A stretch of 64,000 bases of DNA from JAQBQB01 sp963846925 (GCA_963846925.1 CAWJXW010000014.1:496001-560000), one strand, 5' to 3'. Shown: positions 27,855 to 38,591, counted from the stretch's first letter. Notes: generated by a model not told the origin, from the letters alone. Made by a program: numbers and translations.

Positions 27855-30756
27855 TCAGAAGCCGAATTTCACTCCGACGATGAAGCTCCGTCCGTACACC
27901 TCGCGCTGAATGTCGTGCACGGAGCCAGGCGTCCCATTGAAGAATCCGAATATGGCGTTGTTGAGGTCGAGTCCCTGAATCTGCAGCTGTGCGTTTCGAT
28001 TCAGGTTGATGCCGACCGACGCGTCGAGCTGGGCGTGCGAGTACATGTAGGTGTCGCCGTTGGCCGTCGCCGTGCCGTCGCCGTACGAGAAGATGCTCTG
28101 ACCCTGATACTGCCACGCGAGGCGCGCGGAAACGCGGCCGAGGTCGTAGGTACCCGCGATGTTGGCGAGGTTCTCCGACTGGCGCGGCAACGGGGCGAAC
28201 CGCGTGGTGGGCTGCCCGAGCGTCGCGGCGCTCGACGCGGTATCGGACAGCAACTCGGCGCGGCTGTCGGCGTGCGTCCAATTCACGTCGAACCCGAGGC
28301 CCGCGAGATAGCCCGGCAGCATGTACAGCCGCTGCGTGTAGCTCGCTTCGGTGCCGAGCAGCGTGGCGTTGCCGCCGTTCTCGGGGCGATGGCCCAGATA
28401 GCCGTCGAATTCGGTGACCGGGCCGTCGTACACGAAATCGCGATCGAAGATGAAGCCGGTGATTCGCTTGTAGAACACGCCGCCCGAGATCAGGCCGGCG
28501 GCGGTGAGATAGTGCTCGCCGAGCAGGTCGAAGTTCCACGCCCGCTGCGGCTTGAGGTCGGGGTTGCCCGCCGACAGGTTGCCGAACGAATTCTTGCACG
28601 ACGAGCAGACGGTGCCTGTCAGGTGCGGCGCCAGGTCGCCGTAGTTGGGACGGGCGATGCCGCGCGTCACGGCGACGCGTATGTCGCTCCGGTCGTCGAG
28701 CGAGTACTTGACCTGGACGCTCGGGAAGAGGTCGATGTACGTCTGCGACCCCGGCGTCGTCGTCACGGTCGTGGCGCCGCTCTGCGGCTTCGTCGCCACG
28801 TGCCCGGTGTAGCTCGAGTTCGTGAACTCGGCACGCAACCCGACGTTGACGTGCATCGCTCCGAAATCCGACGACTGCATCGCGTAGCCCGCCGTGATCG
28901 TCTCGCCGCCGTCGTAGCTGGCGAGTTGGTTCTTCACGAGGTTCGTCGTGTTCTTGAACGCGCCAGGATTCGAATTCTCCCACGACTCGATCGCGCCGAA
29001 ACTGGGCTGCGGGCCCATGAGAAAGCCCGACGCGATCGTCGTGTAGAACGACGGGTCGTTGTAGTTGCTCTGGACCTTGTCCAAAGTCAGTGGCGACGTC
29101 GCGGCGAACGAGGAGGCGTTCGACACGAACGACTTGGTCTCGTGTCGCAGCTTGACCCCGAACTGGACGGTGCTCGGCGTCGTGCCGAGGCTGTATCGCG
29201 AGGTTGCATCGAGGTGCGCGCCGACGTCGTGACCCAGGGCGGTACCGTCGCTCAGGGAGTACTTGGTGAGCAGATAGTTCGTGGGGTTGAGCGCCGCGAT
29301 CGAATCGGCGGGGTTCACGAATCGGTAGCGAGGTTGGTTCACGTCCGAGGCGTCGTAGCGCAACGGCACGCCGTCGCCGCCCGGCCCGTCGTACTCGAAG
29401 TCGTTCGTCCGATAGTTCTTCGAGGTCTGGCTCGTTCCGGCGAAATCGACGCCGTACGACAGGGCGACCGGAACCGTCGGCGACTGTCCCGTGAGCGACA
29501 CGCCATACATCCGCTCGTCCGGCTTGCGATGCGACACTTCGCGAACGAATGTCGCTCCCGTTGCGATTCCGGTCGTTCCGGACGCGAGCGAATCGTCACC
29601 GCCTCCCGCCGCGTCGAAGCGGTAGCGCGTTCCGTAGTTGCGGAACGCGCTGTACATGCCGCGTAGCCCGAGCGTGCTGCCGTTGTCGAAGCGATAATCG
29701 AACGCGCCCAGGCCGCCGCCGCGTGTTCGACCGTAGAGGTAGTCGCGCTGATCCCATTCCACGGGGAACGACCGATCGCCGTCGACGCTCCACGCCGGCT
29801 CCACGTCCTCGATCGAGCGATTGTTGCGGTCGAACGTAAAACCGAGCAGCGCGCCGAACTTCTGCGCCTCGCCGAAACGGCCGCCGTACATGGCGCTCCA
29901 CTGCCCCTGTCGCGCGTTGAGCTGCGACTGCTGGCCGCCCTGCATCGCGATGTATCCGCGCGGCGCGCCTTCAGGGAGCTTGGTCACCAGGTTGACCGAG
30001 CCGCCGATCGCGTCGGCATCCATGTCGGCGCGCAGCGTCTTCGACACCTCGATCGCGCCGAGCAGGTCCGATGGAACGTCGTCGAGCTTGGGAACGCGGT
30101 CGGTGTCCTCCGTGCCCGGTACGTGCGCGCCGTTGATCGTCACGTTGGAGAGGCGCGGTTCGGTGCCGCGGATCTGCACGAACTTTCCTTCGCCTTCGTC
30201 ACGTTCCGTCGAGATGCCTGGCATGCGGGCCAGCGCCTCGGCGGCGTTCGCGTTGGGGAGCGATCGGATCTCGTCGCCCGACTGGACGACGATCAGGTTG
30301 TCGGCTTGATTGCGTTGGCGAGCGCGGACTCCCGCGTCTCGTTGAGGCGCGGCGACTCCTTGATCACCACGCCGGCCAGCACCGCGGCCGCGCTGCGCAG
30401 CACGCGATCCGCGCATCGTCACGAGCGTTCGAACCGATCGTCACCGAGAAGGTGTCCGACGCGAACCCGAGGCGACGGAGGCTCACGAGCGTACGATCCC
30501 GACGCGATCGGCTCGATGCGATAGCGACCCGCGCCGTCGGAGACTCCGCCGTACGAGGTCCCGACGACGTGAACGACCACGCCGGGATCGGCGTGCCGAC
30601 CGTGTCGGTGAGACGACCCGCGAGACCCCGCGCGCCGTGCGATTGCGCGCCAAGCGTGCGACGGCCACCGATAGGCCGATGAGTGACGCGACGAGGAGCC
30701 CGGCGAGCCCGGCGCGAACGACGGACGCGATCGATGAGCGAAGTATGATTGAGCAT
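27855..30756 (-). CDS. TonB-dependent outer-membrane receptor with N-terminal CarboxypepD_reg-like domain, N-terminal frameshifts
   Basis: The main frame gives the plug domain (NLIVVQSGDEIRSLPNANAA, EALARMPGIS, VTINGAHVPG, GSVNLVTKLP) and a full 22-strand-type barrel. It closes with GRSFIVGVKFGF, whose terminal Phe is typical of outer-membrane proteins. The N-terminal 150 codons (30310-30756) are broken by several single-base shifts. Stitched together they read MLNHTSLIDRVRR, a TM/signal stretch AGLAGLLVASLIGLSVA, then a carboxypeptidase-regulatory-like beta-sandwich (RGLAGRLTDTVGTPIP, VSLRRLGFASDTFSVTIG). The protein would import a large nutrient such as a siderophore, glycan or peptide using TonB. 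The ligand cannot be told from sequence. A strong terminator follows. Confidence 0.85.
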
Positions 30757-30989
30757 CGGAAAACTCGGGGGCAGGAGGAAGACACCTGCGGCCACATCGC
30801 CGCCCTCCGAATAACCGCGCGAACCGCGATGGTCAGGCGATCAACCAGTCACGGTGGTGGACTGGCGCGGTCACGGACACCGCCGCGTTTTCGCGGCGAG
30901 CCGATACGCGACCGGAACCGGTTTGTCAGCGCGGCGACAGCTTGAGGTCAGCGTATGGGGCGGCGCGCCGTTTTCGTGATGCGCGCGCG

Positions 30990-32154
30990 TCACGGATTGT
31001 CCGGCCGCGGATCGCTCAGCGTGGCCGTGCTGGACCGATAGGGCGCGAACCCCTTTCCCCAATCGACGCCGACGACTTCGATGTTGAACCGATCGCCGTC
31101 CACGTGGACGACGACGTAGTGAAACGGGTTCGCGCCGGGGTCGCTCGACGGCCGCGCGAGGTGCTCGAGCGACACTTTCGACGCCGCGTTCTCCGCGACG
31201 TACGCGTGCACGTCCGGCTCGCCGCGTGTACGCGTATAGCGGCGCGCCGCCGCCCCCCGACACGATCTCGTCGATGCGATGCGCGCCGCTCGCGTCGGTG
31301 TAGCGCTCGACCCAATGCTCGAAGAGATGCTCGTGCCCGGTGAGAAGGAGGCGCACGTGGTATTGGTGAAACAGGGGCATCCACTTCGCGCGAATCGAGG
31401 CGGCCTGTCGCTCGAGCTTCGCGCCGCCGTGCGGGCCGGACGAGAACGGCGGATGATGGAAGAACACCGCGACGTTCGTGTATCGCCGGCGGTCGAGTCC
31501 CGCGAGCTGCGACCGCATCCACGCGAGCTGCGTCGTGTCGTCGGGAATGTCCGAGTCGACGGCGATGAAGTACGTGTTGCCGTATCCGAACGCGTACGTC
31601 GGATATCCGGCGAGCCGGCGCGGCGAGCCTTCGGCAGGTATCAGCTTCGCGTTGGCGGCGAAATAGTTCCGCAGCCCGCTCATTCGGCGGGCGTCGGCGA
31701 GATCCACCGAGTTGCCGACGTCGTGGTTCCCGACCGCGAGGAAGTAGGACACGTCCCCCTCGCGCATCAGCCGGTTGATGAGCGGCGCGTAGCTGACGTT
31801 GAGTTGAGCCGCGACACTCCCGTTCTGAATCGCGTCGCCGCTCTGCACGACGAACCGGATCGGGTCGGGCGTCGACGCAGCTTTCTTGATCGTGGAGAGC
31901 ATCGACTCGACGACGAGTTGATGCTCTGCTTGCAATTCAGATCCGTCGTGCCGTCCGCGCGTATCGCCGTACATGATGAAAGAGAAGCGCGTCGTACCCG
32001 CGGTCGCGGCTTCGGACGGAAACGGTGTGCGTGGGGGGGCCAGCGCGCCGACGGAGTCGGCCTGCGCCGGGGCTTGCGCCGCGATGGCGCGGGCGCAGGC
32101 CAGGATCGACAGGCAGGCCAGCGCGGCGCGGCGAGATCTCGAGGCGTGATTCAT
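30990..32154 (-). CDS. Secreted calcineurin-like metallophosphoesterase, one frameshift
   Basis: A signal peptide (MNHASRSRRAALACLSILACARAIAAQA) is followed by a metallophosphoesterase domain with the expected metal motifs: YGDTRG, VQSGDAIQNG, VGNHDVG, FFHHPPFS and LLTGHEHLFEHW. These supply the Asp, Asn and His ligands of a di-metal centre. A frame break near 31223 converts ...APLYAYTR into an unrelated tail. Dropping one base restores GEPDVHAYVAENAA, YVVVHVDGDRFNIEVVG and an end at 30990. With correction the protein has about 388 residues. It is probably periplasmic and acts on a phosphate ester that cannot be specified. Confidence 0.85.
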
Positions 32155-32263
32155 CCTGACCGTCGGTTCATGGAGTAAGAATCAGAATTCGGCGTCGCTA
32201 CTCTTGCGGCCGACACGGGTGCGGGCGTGACGCGGCAGCAACACCCGCGTAACAACCGCTCAG

Positions 32264-32938
32264 TCAAAAGCCGAGACGAACGGTCAGAAAGAGTCCAGCC
32301 AGGCTGTGCTGTGGCGCCAGATCGAGCGTGCCGGCGAGTCCGATCGCAAGAGACGATGCGGACCCGAGGTAGCCGGCGATTTCAATGGGAATCACCGGGT
32401 CCGTGTCGCGGCTTCGGATGTCACTTCCGCTCGCACTCGTTAGGCTCGCGAGAACGCCGGCACCGGCAGCCAGGGTCGCGCCTGCAAACCGTGCGTGGGG
32501 CGTCCATCCATAGAGCGCGGCGACTTCCATGGCGCGACCGGGAGCGACACACGGATCGAACAGACAGAGCTCCTGGACATTCATATAGCGCAGGATGAGC
32601 GCGTGCTCCCGCGGCAACGCGATCGAGAGGTCCAGCTTGTAGCCGCCCAAGCCAACGGGCGACGAGGCAACGGCGCCGACGCCGAGGTTCATCGCGACCC
32701 GCGCAGAAGCAACGCTGTCGGCGCGAGGCATCTGGGCCGTACCCGACGCCGGAAATCCGCCCGCGATGCTGACGCAAATGATCAACGTCCAGCGGTTGAC
32801 GATCCCCTGAACTGGGCTGGGTTTGCATTCCACGCGACAAAGAGCCCCTTGAATCGATGGCGAATCAGGTTCGATGCGAGGATCGACGCCCGGCGACTCG
32901 AGTGGCGTCATCGTTGCATCGGATGGATCTGAATCCAA
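32264..32938 (-). CDS. Putative outer-membrane beta-barrel protein, start uncertain
   Basis: The C-terminal 150 residues have barrel-like strands (VAMNLGVGAVASSPVGLGGYKLDLSIAL split into alternating residues, ALILRYMNVQEL, AMEVAALYGWTP) and end in LAGLFLTVRLGF with a terminal Phe, as outer-membrane proteins do. A signal-like stretch (LIICVSIAGGFPASGTAQ) lies around residues 52-70 of the open frame, so the real start is probably near 32785 (TTG) and not the first ATG at 32938. I do not recognise the family. The gene is divergent from the small gene at 32953. Confidence 0.6.
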   Translation of the reverse strand: MDSDPSDATMTPLESPGVDPRIEPDSPSIQGALCRVECKPSPVQGIVNRWTLIICVSIAGGFPASGTAQMPRADSVASARVAMNLGVGAVASSPVGLGGYKLDLSIALPREHALILRYMNVQELCLFDPCVAPGRAMEVAALYGWTPHARFAGATLAAGAGVLASLTSASGSDIRSRDTDPVIPIEIAGYLGSASSLAIGLAGTLDLAPQHSLAGLFLTVRLGF

Positions 32939-32952
32939 ACCGGAGGTACGCC

Positions 32953-33246
32953 ATGTCGGAAGTCCTCGTCGACTTCGATGCGACGATCGTCGCGCCCGAC
33001 GGCACGCGCTGGACGCCGCGCGCCTGCGGCGGCATCGCCGACGACGGATTGTGGGAAGGATGGATCGAGTTCGCGTCGACCGATGGAACGGCGCACGTGC
33101 GCACCGCGCGCGAAACCGAGCAACCCAATCGAGAAGATCTCGCCTATTGGGCGACGGGGCTGACGCAGGTCTATCTCGAGGGCGCGCTTCGTCGCGCGAT
33201 CGAGTCGCCGCGACGGCCTTCTCCTTCAGATCTCAGAGCTTCTTGA
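32953..33246 (+). CDS. Small conserved hypothetical protein
   Basis: The 97-residue protein begins MSEVLVDFDATIVAPDGTRW and is acidic, with an aromatic-rich middle (DGLWEGWIEF). It is cytoplasmic with no signal or TM segment. A strong ribosome site CGGAGG at 32941-32946 fixes the start at 32953. I do not recognise a named family. The 3' end overlaps the convergent gene by 14 nt. Confidence 0.7.
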   Translation: MSEVLVDFDATIVAPDGTRWTPRACGGIADDGLWEGWIEFASTDGTAHVRTARETEQPNREDLAYWATGLTQVYLEGALRRAIESPRRPSPSDLRAS

Positions 33247-33709
33247 GGATCTCGAGCGCGAGGGATTTCTCGATCTCCTTCTCCTGTTCCGGCTTGAATC
33301 CGCCGACGCGCACCTGAAAGGCGGAGTTGCCCTTCTTCACGTTGAGGGCGGTGCCGAATCCACCAGTCGTGATGTAGATGGCGTCGTCGCCTACGCCGCT
33401 CAGCGGAGCCTTCACGATGCTCTCGACGGGCGTCTTGCTCGTTTCGAAGGATTTCACCGTCATTAGTGTGAGCGTGAGTTTCTTGGCGTCGATATGCGGC
33501 CCGCCTGGTGGGGCCCAGCCGCACACGCGCGGGCTGGATGAGACAACCCGCTTTCCCGCTTCGACGGTCGCTCCGAGCGCGGCGCTCACCTGCGCCGGGG
33601 TGAGCAGCGTGCACGCGTCGCCTTCTTGCGGCGCGTTGGAGCTGGTGCTCCACGCGGAGAGGACGAGGACGGCGACAACGAGCGAAGCGATTGATTTCGT
33701 CGGACGCAT
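33233..33709 (-). CDS. Exported DUF3558-like small protein
   Basis: The 158-residue product has an N-terminal signal (MRPTKSIASLVVAVLVLSAW). Its mature part starts with a Thr/Ser/Asn linker and then DACTLLTPAQVSAALGATVEAG. That DACxLL(T)xxxV block is the mark of DUF3558-like lipoproteins, which also share the later Cys (PRVCGWAPPGG). The expected lipobox Cys after L-S-A is Trp here, so as written the protein would not be lipidated. A single G/C difference would restore Cys. The function is unknown. ATG 33709 is preferred over the upstream start at 33769 because the signal peptide begins there. Confidence 0.7.
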   Translation of the reverse strand: MRPTKSIASLVVAVLVLSAWSTSSNAPQEGDACTLLTPAQVSAALGATVEAGKRVVSSSPRVCGWAPPGGPHIDAKKLTLTLMTVKSFETSKTPVESIVKAPLSGVGDDAIYITTGGFGTALNVKKGNSAFQVRVGGFKPEQEKEIEKSLALEILKKL

Positions 33710-33778
33710 GGCGCGCTCTGGAAAGAGAACGCGCCAATATCCCCCACGCCGCGGTGCGTGGTCAAGCAACCTCGACGT

Positions 33779-34605
33779 CTAGCCGCCGGTCGCCTCGTGC
33801 TCTGAGCGATATCGATCCGGGGCGTATCGCGACGCGAGCAATCCGGTGGCGAGCTCCGTGTCGATCGACTGTACGAGCACGCCTTCTTCGCCGTACGGCA
33901 AATACGCCTGGCATCTCCCCGTCGGATCTATGAGCGCGGTCGCCGACTCCTGGAACGGAACCGCGTAGTTCACGCTCGCGAAATAGATCCCGTTCTCGAT
34001 GCTCCGGCACATCATTGCCTTCTCATAGTACGGCGCGTCCGCCGAGCCGAACTCGGTGAGCCGCGGGCCGTCGGCGTGCGTCTCCCCCCCGTGAGCTGCG
34101 GATGAAAGACGATCTTCGCGCCGCGCGTCGCCGCCCATCGCACGGTCTCCGGGTAGCGCCATCCCTCGTGACAGATCGCGATGCCGAACTTCACCCCGTT
34201 CACCTCGAAGATCTGGCGCGTGTCGCCGGGGACGTAGAACCGATCTTCTGTCGGATCGAGCTGGTTCTTCGTCTGAATGCCTTGCAGCCGTCCATCCGCG
34301 TCGATGACGAACGCCGCGATCTGCCGCCCAGCTTGGACGATGCGCTCCATTCCGAGGATGACGGCTATCCTAAAGGTGCGCGCCCAGTCCGACACGGAGT
34401 CGAGCGCGCGCTGCTGGTCGGCCAAGTCGAACGGGGGCACGTCGAAATCCTGACCGCGTAGTCCGGGGAGATACGCCTCGGGAAAGCACACGAGCATCGC
34501 GCCCTTCGCTGACGCTTCGGCCATCAGTCGCCGGACCCGCTCCAGCCCATCGTCGACGGACGACGCAACTCGAGGGGACGCCAGAGCGACAATCAACGCA
34601 GCCAC
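33779..34605 (-). CDS. Carbon-nitrogen hydrolase (nitrilase superfamily), one frameshift
   Basis: The three catalytic residues are visible: Glu in VCFPEAYLPGLRG, Lys in QTKNQLDPTE and Cys in FGIAICHEGWRYPE. The superfamily hydrolyses amides or nitriles, and the substrate is not evident. The frame breaks at a run of seven C at 34084-34090. One more base there joins FHPQLTGG to ETHADGPRL and continues through MMCRSIENGIYFASVNYAVP to the stop at 33779, giving about 275 residues. The GTG at 34605 is chosen as start because GAGGAAAGG precedes it. The gene starts 14 nt after the stop of the transglutaminase-like gene, so they probably form an operon. Confidence 0.85.
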
Positions 34606-34618
34606 GACAACCTTTCCT

Positions 34619-36601
34619 CTATGGCGCGGGCGACGGCCGGGCGACAATCGAGCCTGCCTCGCCGGACGCGATGGCTTTGAGCCACGTGAGAAGATCCGCG
34701 TAGCGTTCCTTGGGGAACACGGCGGATGTACCCGACAGGTGCACGTCGATTCGAAAAACGCGCCCGGCCTGCGAGTATTGCGAGCGAAACTCCCCAAAGT
34801 CACTCTTCGCCACCGTGCCTTTCGGCAGCTCGACCTTCCATCCCTCGGGTAGCGTGAGGACGAGCTCCGCGACGGACGAGGACGAGAATACCGTCGACGC
34901 GTCGATGGGATATCGTCGCTCGCCGGCATCGGCGAGGGCGCGCACCACGTTCGACGCGCCGGCGGACGCCGCGAAGAACGCGGGCGGCACGGTGAGCACG
35001 GAGAGCGACCCCGCGCTCCGAAAGCCGTCGGCGCCGTGAAGGTTCAAGCTGATCTTGGGTTCGGCGCGCGGGTCGCGGCCGTCGAAGACGATCAGCGAAT
35101 CGACCTTGCCGCCGGGCAGGAATCCCGAGAACGCTTTGCTCATTGCGGCGCGTCGCGCCGAGTCGAGCGGCTCGTTGAGTGCCGCGCGGAGGAACGCCGC
35201 AGCCGTGCCACGAAGCCTGAACTCCAGTCGGCCTCCGAGGGATCCGTCGGGGTCAACGGTTCCCTCGAACCGCATGATCTGCTCGCCAGGTTCGTCCTTC
35301 GGAAATGTGATTTGTTCGCTCTTCCCACCCGACAGCACGACGAGGCCAAACGCACCCCGATAACTGGGTGGGACCGTTCCCGCGGGGAATTCATTGGTTG
35401 TGAGGTCCAGGTATGTATATCCGCCGCCGTTCTTCGGGAGCGCGGCGATCGCGTGGTCGAACTCCCCGATCGACGGCATCGTGCTATCCGCGGCGCCGCT
35501 GCTGTTGAGCAGCACTGGGTAGGCCGTGAGCCCCACGTGCTTGGCCGCGGCGATGAACAACGTCGCTTTGTCTTTACAGTCGCCAAAACCCGAGACGACC
35601 GTTGAGTCAGGGTAGCGCGGTTGATATCCACCGAGGCCGAGAGCGACCGAGACGTAGCGGATGTCGCGCGCGATCCACGTGTGCAAGGCCTGCAACGTGT
35701 CGTCTGCCGAGTGTTGCAGCCGCGCGATTGAATCCACGATGGCGGCCGTCCGCGGGGACAGCGAGTAGCGATCGGCGGCAAGACCGCCGTACCATTGCGC
35801 GATATCCGCCCATTTGATCGGCGCCGCGACGCTGATGCCCATTCGCGGGATGCTGGAATCGGGCGCGAACATCTCGCCTTTCACTGGGGTCACATTCTGC
35901 TTCGCCCAGACGTAAACGTGCCGTCCGCCGGCGTTCTCTTCGATTCGCTTCACGTCGACGTGCCGCTCTTCGAGGCGTGGGGACAACGACGACGGCACGT
36001 CCAGCACGAAGCGTGAGCGCAGGGCCGGATACGGCATCGTCGTGGTCCATCCGCTCGTGAAATCGCCGCGCAGGAAGGGATCGGTTGTCTCTTGCGTCCA
36101 GCTGATGTCGACGATCGTGCCGACGGTCACTCCCGAGAGCGAGTACCGAACAACCTTGGTGTCCGAGTAGATCGGATTCGCCATCGCGGCCGGAACGTCG
36201 GACGCCTGAGTGAGGCTCGGCTTGTCGGAGATCAATTCGCCGGACGGTCGAACGACCCGCATCCAGTTGACTGTGACTTTGTCGTGGCCGGGACGATAAC
36301 TGAACCGACGCTCCGCCCAGACGCCGACGCCTTGGGTCTTCAGCACTTGAACGATCTGGTGATAGCGCTGCATGCCGCGACCATCCGCGTCGAACCGAAC
36401 GATTCCGTCGTCCAGCAGATAGACGAACGCGTAGTCCTTGTAGGCCGCCGAATCGACCGCGAGGCGATAGATGGAATCGCTCTTCGCAGGCGTCAGCGCC
36501 GGATTCTGGGCCGGCAACGTCCCCACGGCCGACGTGGCCAGCACGATGGCCAGAACAATTGACGCGTGACGGCGGCCACGCTCTTGCGAAACGAAGGTCA
36601 A
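34619..36601 (-). CDS. DUF3857 / transglutaminase-like secreted protein
   Basis: The 660-residue protein has a signal peptide ending near GTLPAQ and a DUF3857 beta-rich domain (about 60-230, with MQRYHQIVQVLKTQGV and WTQETTDPFLRGDF). A transglutaminase-like papain fold follows at about 270-380. Its catalytic Cys is in GFGDCKDKATLF, His in GEFDHAIAAL and Asp in YTYLDLTTNE. The C-terminal third is DUF3858-like beta structure. The fold is shared by many exported proteins of Bacteroidota and Gemmatimonadota; the activity is unproven, but the triad is intact. It is probably co-transcribed with the nitrilase gene downstream. Confidence 0.85.
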   Translation of the reverse strand: MTFVSQERGRRHASIVLAIVLATSAVGTLPAQNPALTPAKSDSIYRLAVDSAAYKDYAFVYLLDDGIVRFDADGRGMQRYHQIVQVLKTQGVGVWAERRFSYRPGHDKVTVNWMRVVRPSGELISDKPSLTQASDVPAAMANPIYSDTKVVRYSLSGVTVGTIVDISWTQETTDPFLRGDFTSGWTTTMPYPALRSRFVLDVPSSLSPRLEERHVDVKRIEENAGGRHVYVWAKQNVTPVKGEMFAPDSSIPRMGISVAAPIKWADIAQWYGGLAADRYSLSPRTAAIVDSIARLQHSADDTLQALHTWIARDIRYVSVALGLGGYQPRYPDSTVVSGFGDCKDKATLFIAAAKHVGLTAYPVLLNSSGAADSTMPSIGEFDHAIAALPKNGGGYTYLDLTTNEFPAGTVPPSYRGAFGLVVLSGGKSEQITFPKDEPGEQIMRFEGTVDPDGSLGGRLEFRLRGTAAAFLRAALNEPLDSARRAAMSKAFSGFLPGGKVDSLIVFDGRDPRAEPKISLNLHGADGFRSAGSLSVLTVPPAFFAASAGASNVVRALADAGERRYPIDASTVFSSSSVAELVLTLPEGWKVELPKGTVAKSDFGEFRSQYSQAGRVFRIDVHLSGTSAVFPKERYADLLTWLKAIASGEAGSIVARPSPAP

Positions 36602-36717
36602 GGTCGGTCCGGCGGCGAAGGAGGCAACGACGAGTGCCGGTCGTCTGCGGCCGGCTCTATGGAAGGCTCATTTGAATGTGAGCGGCAACTGCCGCCGCGC
36701 AAGGCGCGAAGTATTCC

Positions 36718-36747
36718 TTGACGCGGCCATCGTTACGGTCGGATAGT
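36718..36747 (+). promoter_or_regulatory. Candidate sigma-70-type promoter for the Omp85 gene
   Basis: TTGACG at 36718-36723 and GATAGT at 36742-36747 are separated by 18 nt, about 65 nt upstream of the Omp85 start. The spacing is right, but the -10 box is imperfect. Confidence 0.35.
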
Positions 36748-36811
36748 TGGGGAACTCGGACCCTACGCGGTTCGCCCAACCTGTGCTGTCCACGCTGAGG
36801 TGGGAGGGGCA

Positions 36812-38533
36812 TTGAGCGCCAATGCGACGTTCGCAGTCGCAAGTGTCGTCGTAGTCGCCGCGGCTGGTGGTTTGCGCGCGCAATCACCGGATACCGCGCA
36901 GTTCCATTGTGACGGCAAGACGATCACCGGCATCGAGATCGAATCGCAGCCGCCGGCGATCGTCGGGCGCGATCCATCGGCGGTCCGGCGGTTCATGCAG
37001 CACGTGCTCTTTCAATCAGGGACAACGCACGAGAGCCGCATTCGAGCGTTCCTTCTCGCGCACGTCGATCAGCGCTGCTCCGACGACTGGCTGCCGGAGC
37101 TCGCCCGCGTCGTTCGCGCTGAGCCCTACATCGCCTCGGCGAAGGTGACGGCGGTGAGCGACGGGGCCGATGGCGTGCGGCTCAAGGTCGAGACCGTGGA
37201 CGAAGTTCCCGTCATCATCGGCGGCGGCGTCACGAAGGGCGGTCTCTCGAACGTGAAGTACGGCAACTCGAACATCGGCGGAACGGGCCTTCTCGCCGCG
37301 GGACAGTGGCGCGACGGCAAAGCCTATCGTGACGGTCTCTCGCTCTCGATGCGCCAATACGGTCTTGGCGGCCAACCGGTCGTCGCCGAGATGGACGCAC
37401 ACCGCGAACCGCTCGGCGGGAGCTTTTCGGCCGACATCTCGCGGCCGTTCCTCAGCGATCTCGAACACATCGCGTGGTACATGGGTGGAACGCACGAAGA
37501 CGCGTATCGCCCGTTCGTCCGCGCGTCCGCGGCGGACTTCATCGTGCCGGTCGCGCGCGACATCTGGTCCACCGGTGCCGTGGCGAGGTTCTCGTGGAAG
37601 TCGGCGGGCTTTCTCATCGGGCCGGTCGTCACCTACGAGCATGCCCGTCCGGGTAACGAAGGATTTGTCGCGTCCGACAGCGGGTTGCTCCTCGGCGATA
37701 CGACCACGTTCAAGAACCGGTATACGCCCTATCGAACGTTCCGCGGAGGGCTCGCGGCCGGCGTTCGCTGGATCGACTACATGCGCGTGAGCGGGTTCGA
37801 CGCATTGCTCGGCGAGCAGGATGTCGCGCGTGGGTTCCAGCTGGCGGGCACGATCGAGCGTGGGTTCAGTCTCGCGCAGGCGACGGACCAGTCATCGCTC
37901 GTGTCGCTGGATCTCTATTCGGGCATCGGAACGCCGAGGTCATTCGTCGCCCTCGCGATGCGTGGCGAAGAGTTGCCCGCGGGGGGCGGCGATTCCTGGA
38001 GCGCGGGCGTGCTGAGCGGCCGGTCGGCGTGGTACTTCAAGCCGTCGCCGGGTGCGACGTTCCTGGCGAGCGCGGAATTCTCGGGCGGTTGGCGCGAGCG
38101 TTTGCCGTTGCAACTCTCTCTAGGCGATCCGATGGCCGGTGTTCGCGGCTACAACGGCGCCGCGATCGCCGGCGGCCGTCGTATGGTGGTGCGCCTCGAG
38201 GAACGACAGAATCGTTTCGCGACGGGCCGCTACTCGCAGTGGGGGACGGCGTTCTTCACCGACATCGGAAAGACGTGGGCGGGCGACGTGCCGTTCGGTC
38301 AAACCACAGTCGCGCGCGCGAGCGTCGGCGTGAGTCTGCTCGCCGCCGTACCACCTACCTCTCGGCGCATGTTGCGCGCGGACCTGGCCGTGCCGGTGAC
38401 TGGAAACGCACCCAAGAAATTGGTATTTCGAGTCTACGCATCGGACATGACGCGTCTGTTCTGGCGGGATCCGAGCGACTTGGCGCCGGTGAGAGCGGGG
38501 GCGCCGACGAGTTCGATTTTCGGCTGGCAGTGA
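36812..38533 (+). CDS. Omp85/BamA-TamA-like outer-membrane protein
   Basis: The protein of about 573 residues has a signal peptide (FAVASVVVVAAAGGLRAQ), one or two POTRA-like segments in the first 170 residues (ITGIEIESQPPAIVG, ITAV-type strands, VDEVPVIIGGG) and a 16-strand-type barrel. The Omp85 lid-loop signature appears as GVRGYNGAAIAGG, in which the V-R-G-Y/F motif is diagnostic, and the last strands end with FRVYASDMTRLFWRDPSD. Family members insert or translocate proteins or lipids at the outer membrane; this short form is not BamA itself. TTG 36812 has a GGGAGGGG ribosome site just upstream; a GTG at 36800 is the alternative. Confidence 0.75.
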   Translation: MSANATFAVASVVVVAAAGGLRAQSPDTAQFHCDGKTITGIEIESQPPAIVGRDPSAVRRFMQHVLFQSGTTHESRIRAFLLAHVDQRCSDDWLPELARVVRAEPYIASAKVTAVSDGADGVRLKVETVDEVPVIIGGGVTKGGLSNVKYGNSNIGGTGLLAAGQWRDGKAYRDGLSLSMRQYGLGGQPVVAEMDAHREPLGGSFSADISRPFLSDLEHIAWYMGGTHEDAYRPFVRASAADFIVPVARDIWSTGAVARFSWKSAGFLIGPVVTYEHARPGNEGFVASDSGLLLGDTTTFKNRYTPYRTFRGGLAAGVRWIDYMRVSGFDALLGEQDVARGFQLAGTIERGFSLAQATDQSSLVSLDLYSGIGTPRSFVALAMRGEELPAGGGDSWSAGVLSGRSAWYFKPSPGATFLASAEFSGGWRERLPLQLSLGDPMAGVRGYNGAAIAGGRRMVVRLEERQNRFATGRYSQWGTAFFTDIGKTWAGDVPFGQTTVARASVGVSLLAAVPPTSRRMLRADLAVPVTGNAPKKLVFRVYASDMTRLFWRDPSDLAPVRAGAPTSSIFGWQ

Positions 38534-38591
38534 CGATGAAACTGCAGGTGTGCGGTCTCGGAGTTCCTTTACATCAACGCGAGGGGGCGGG

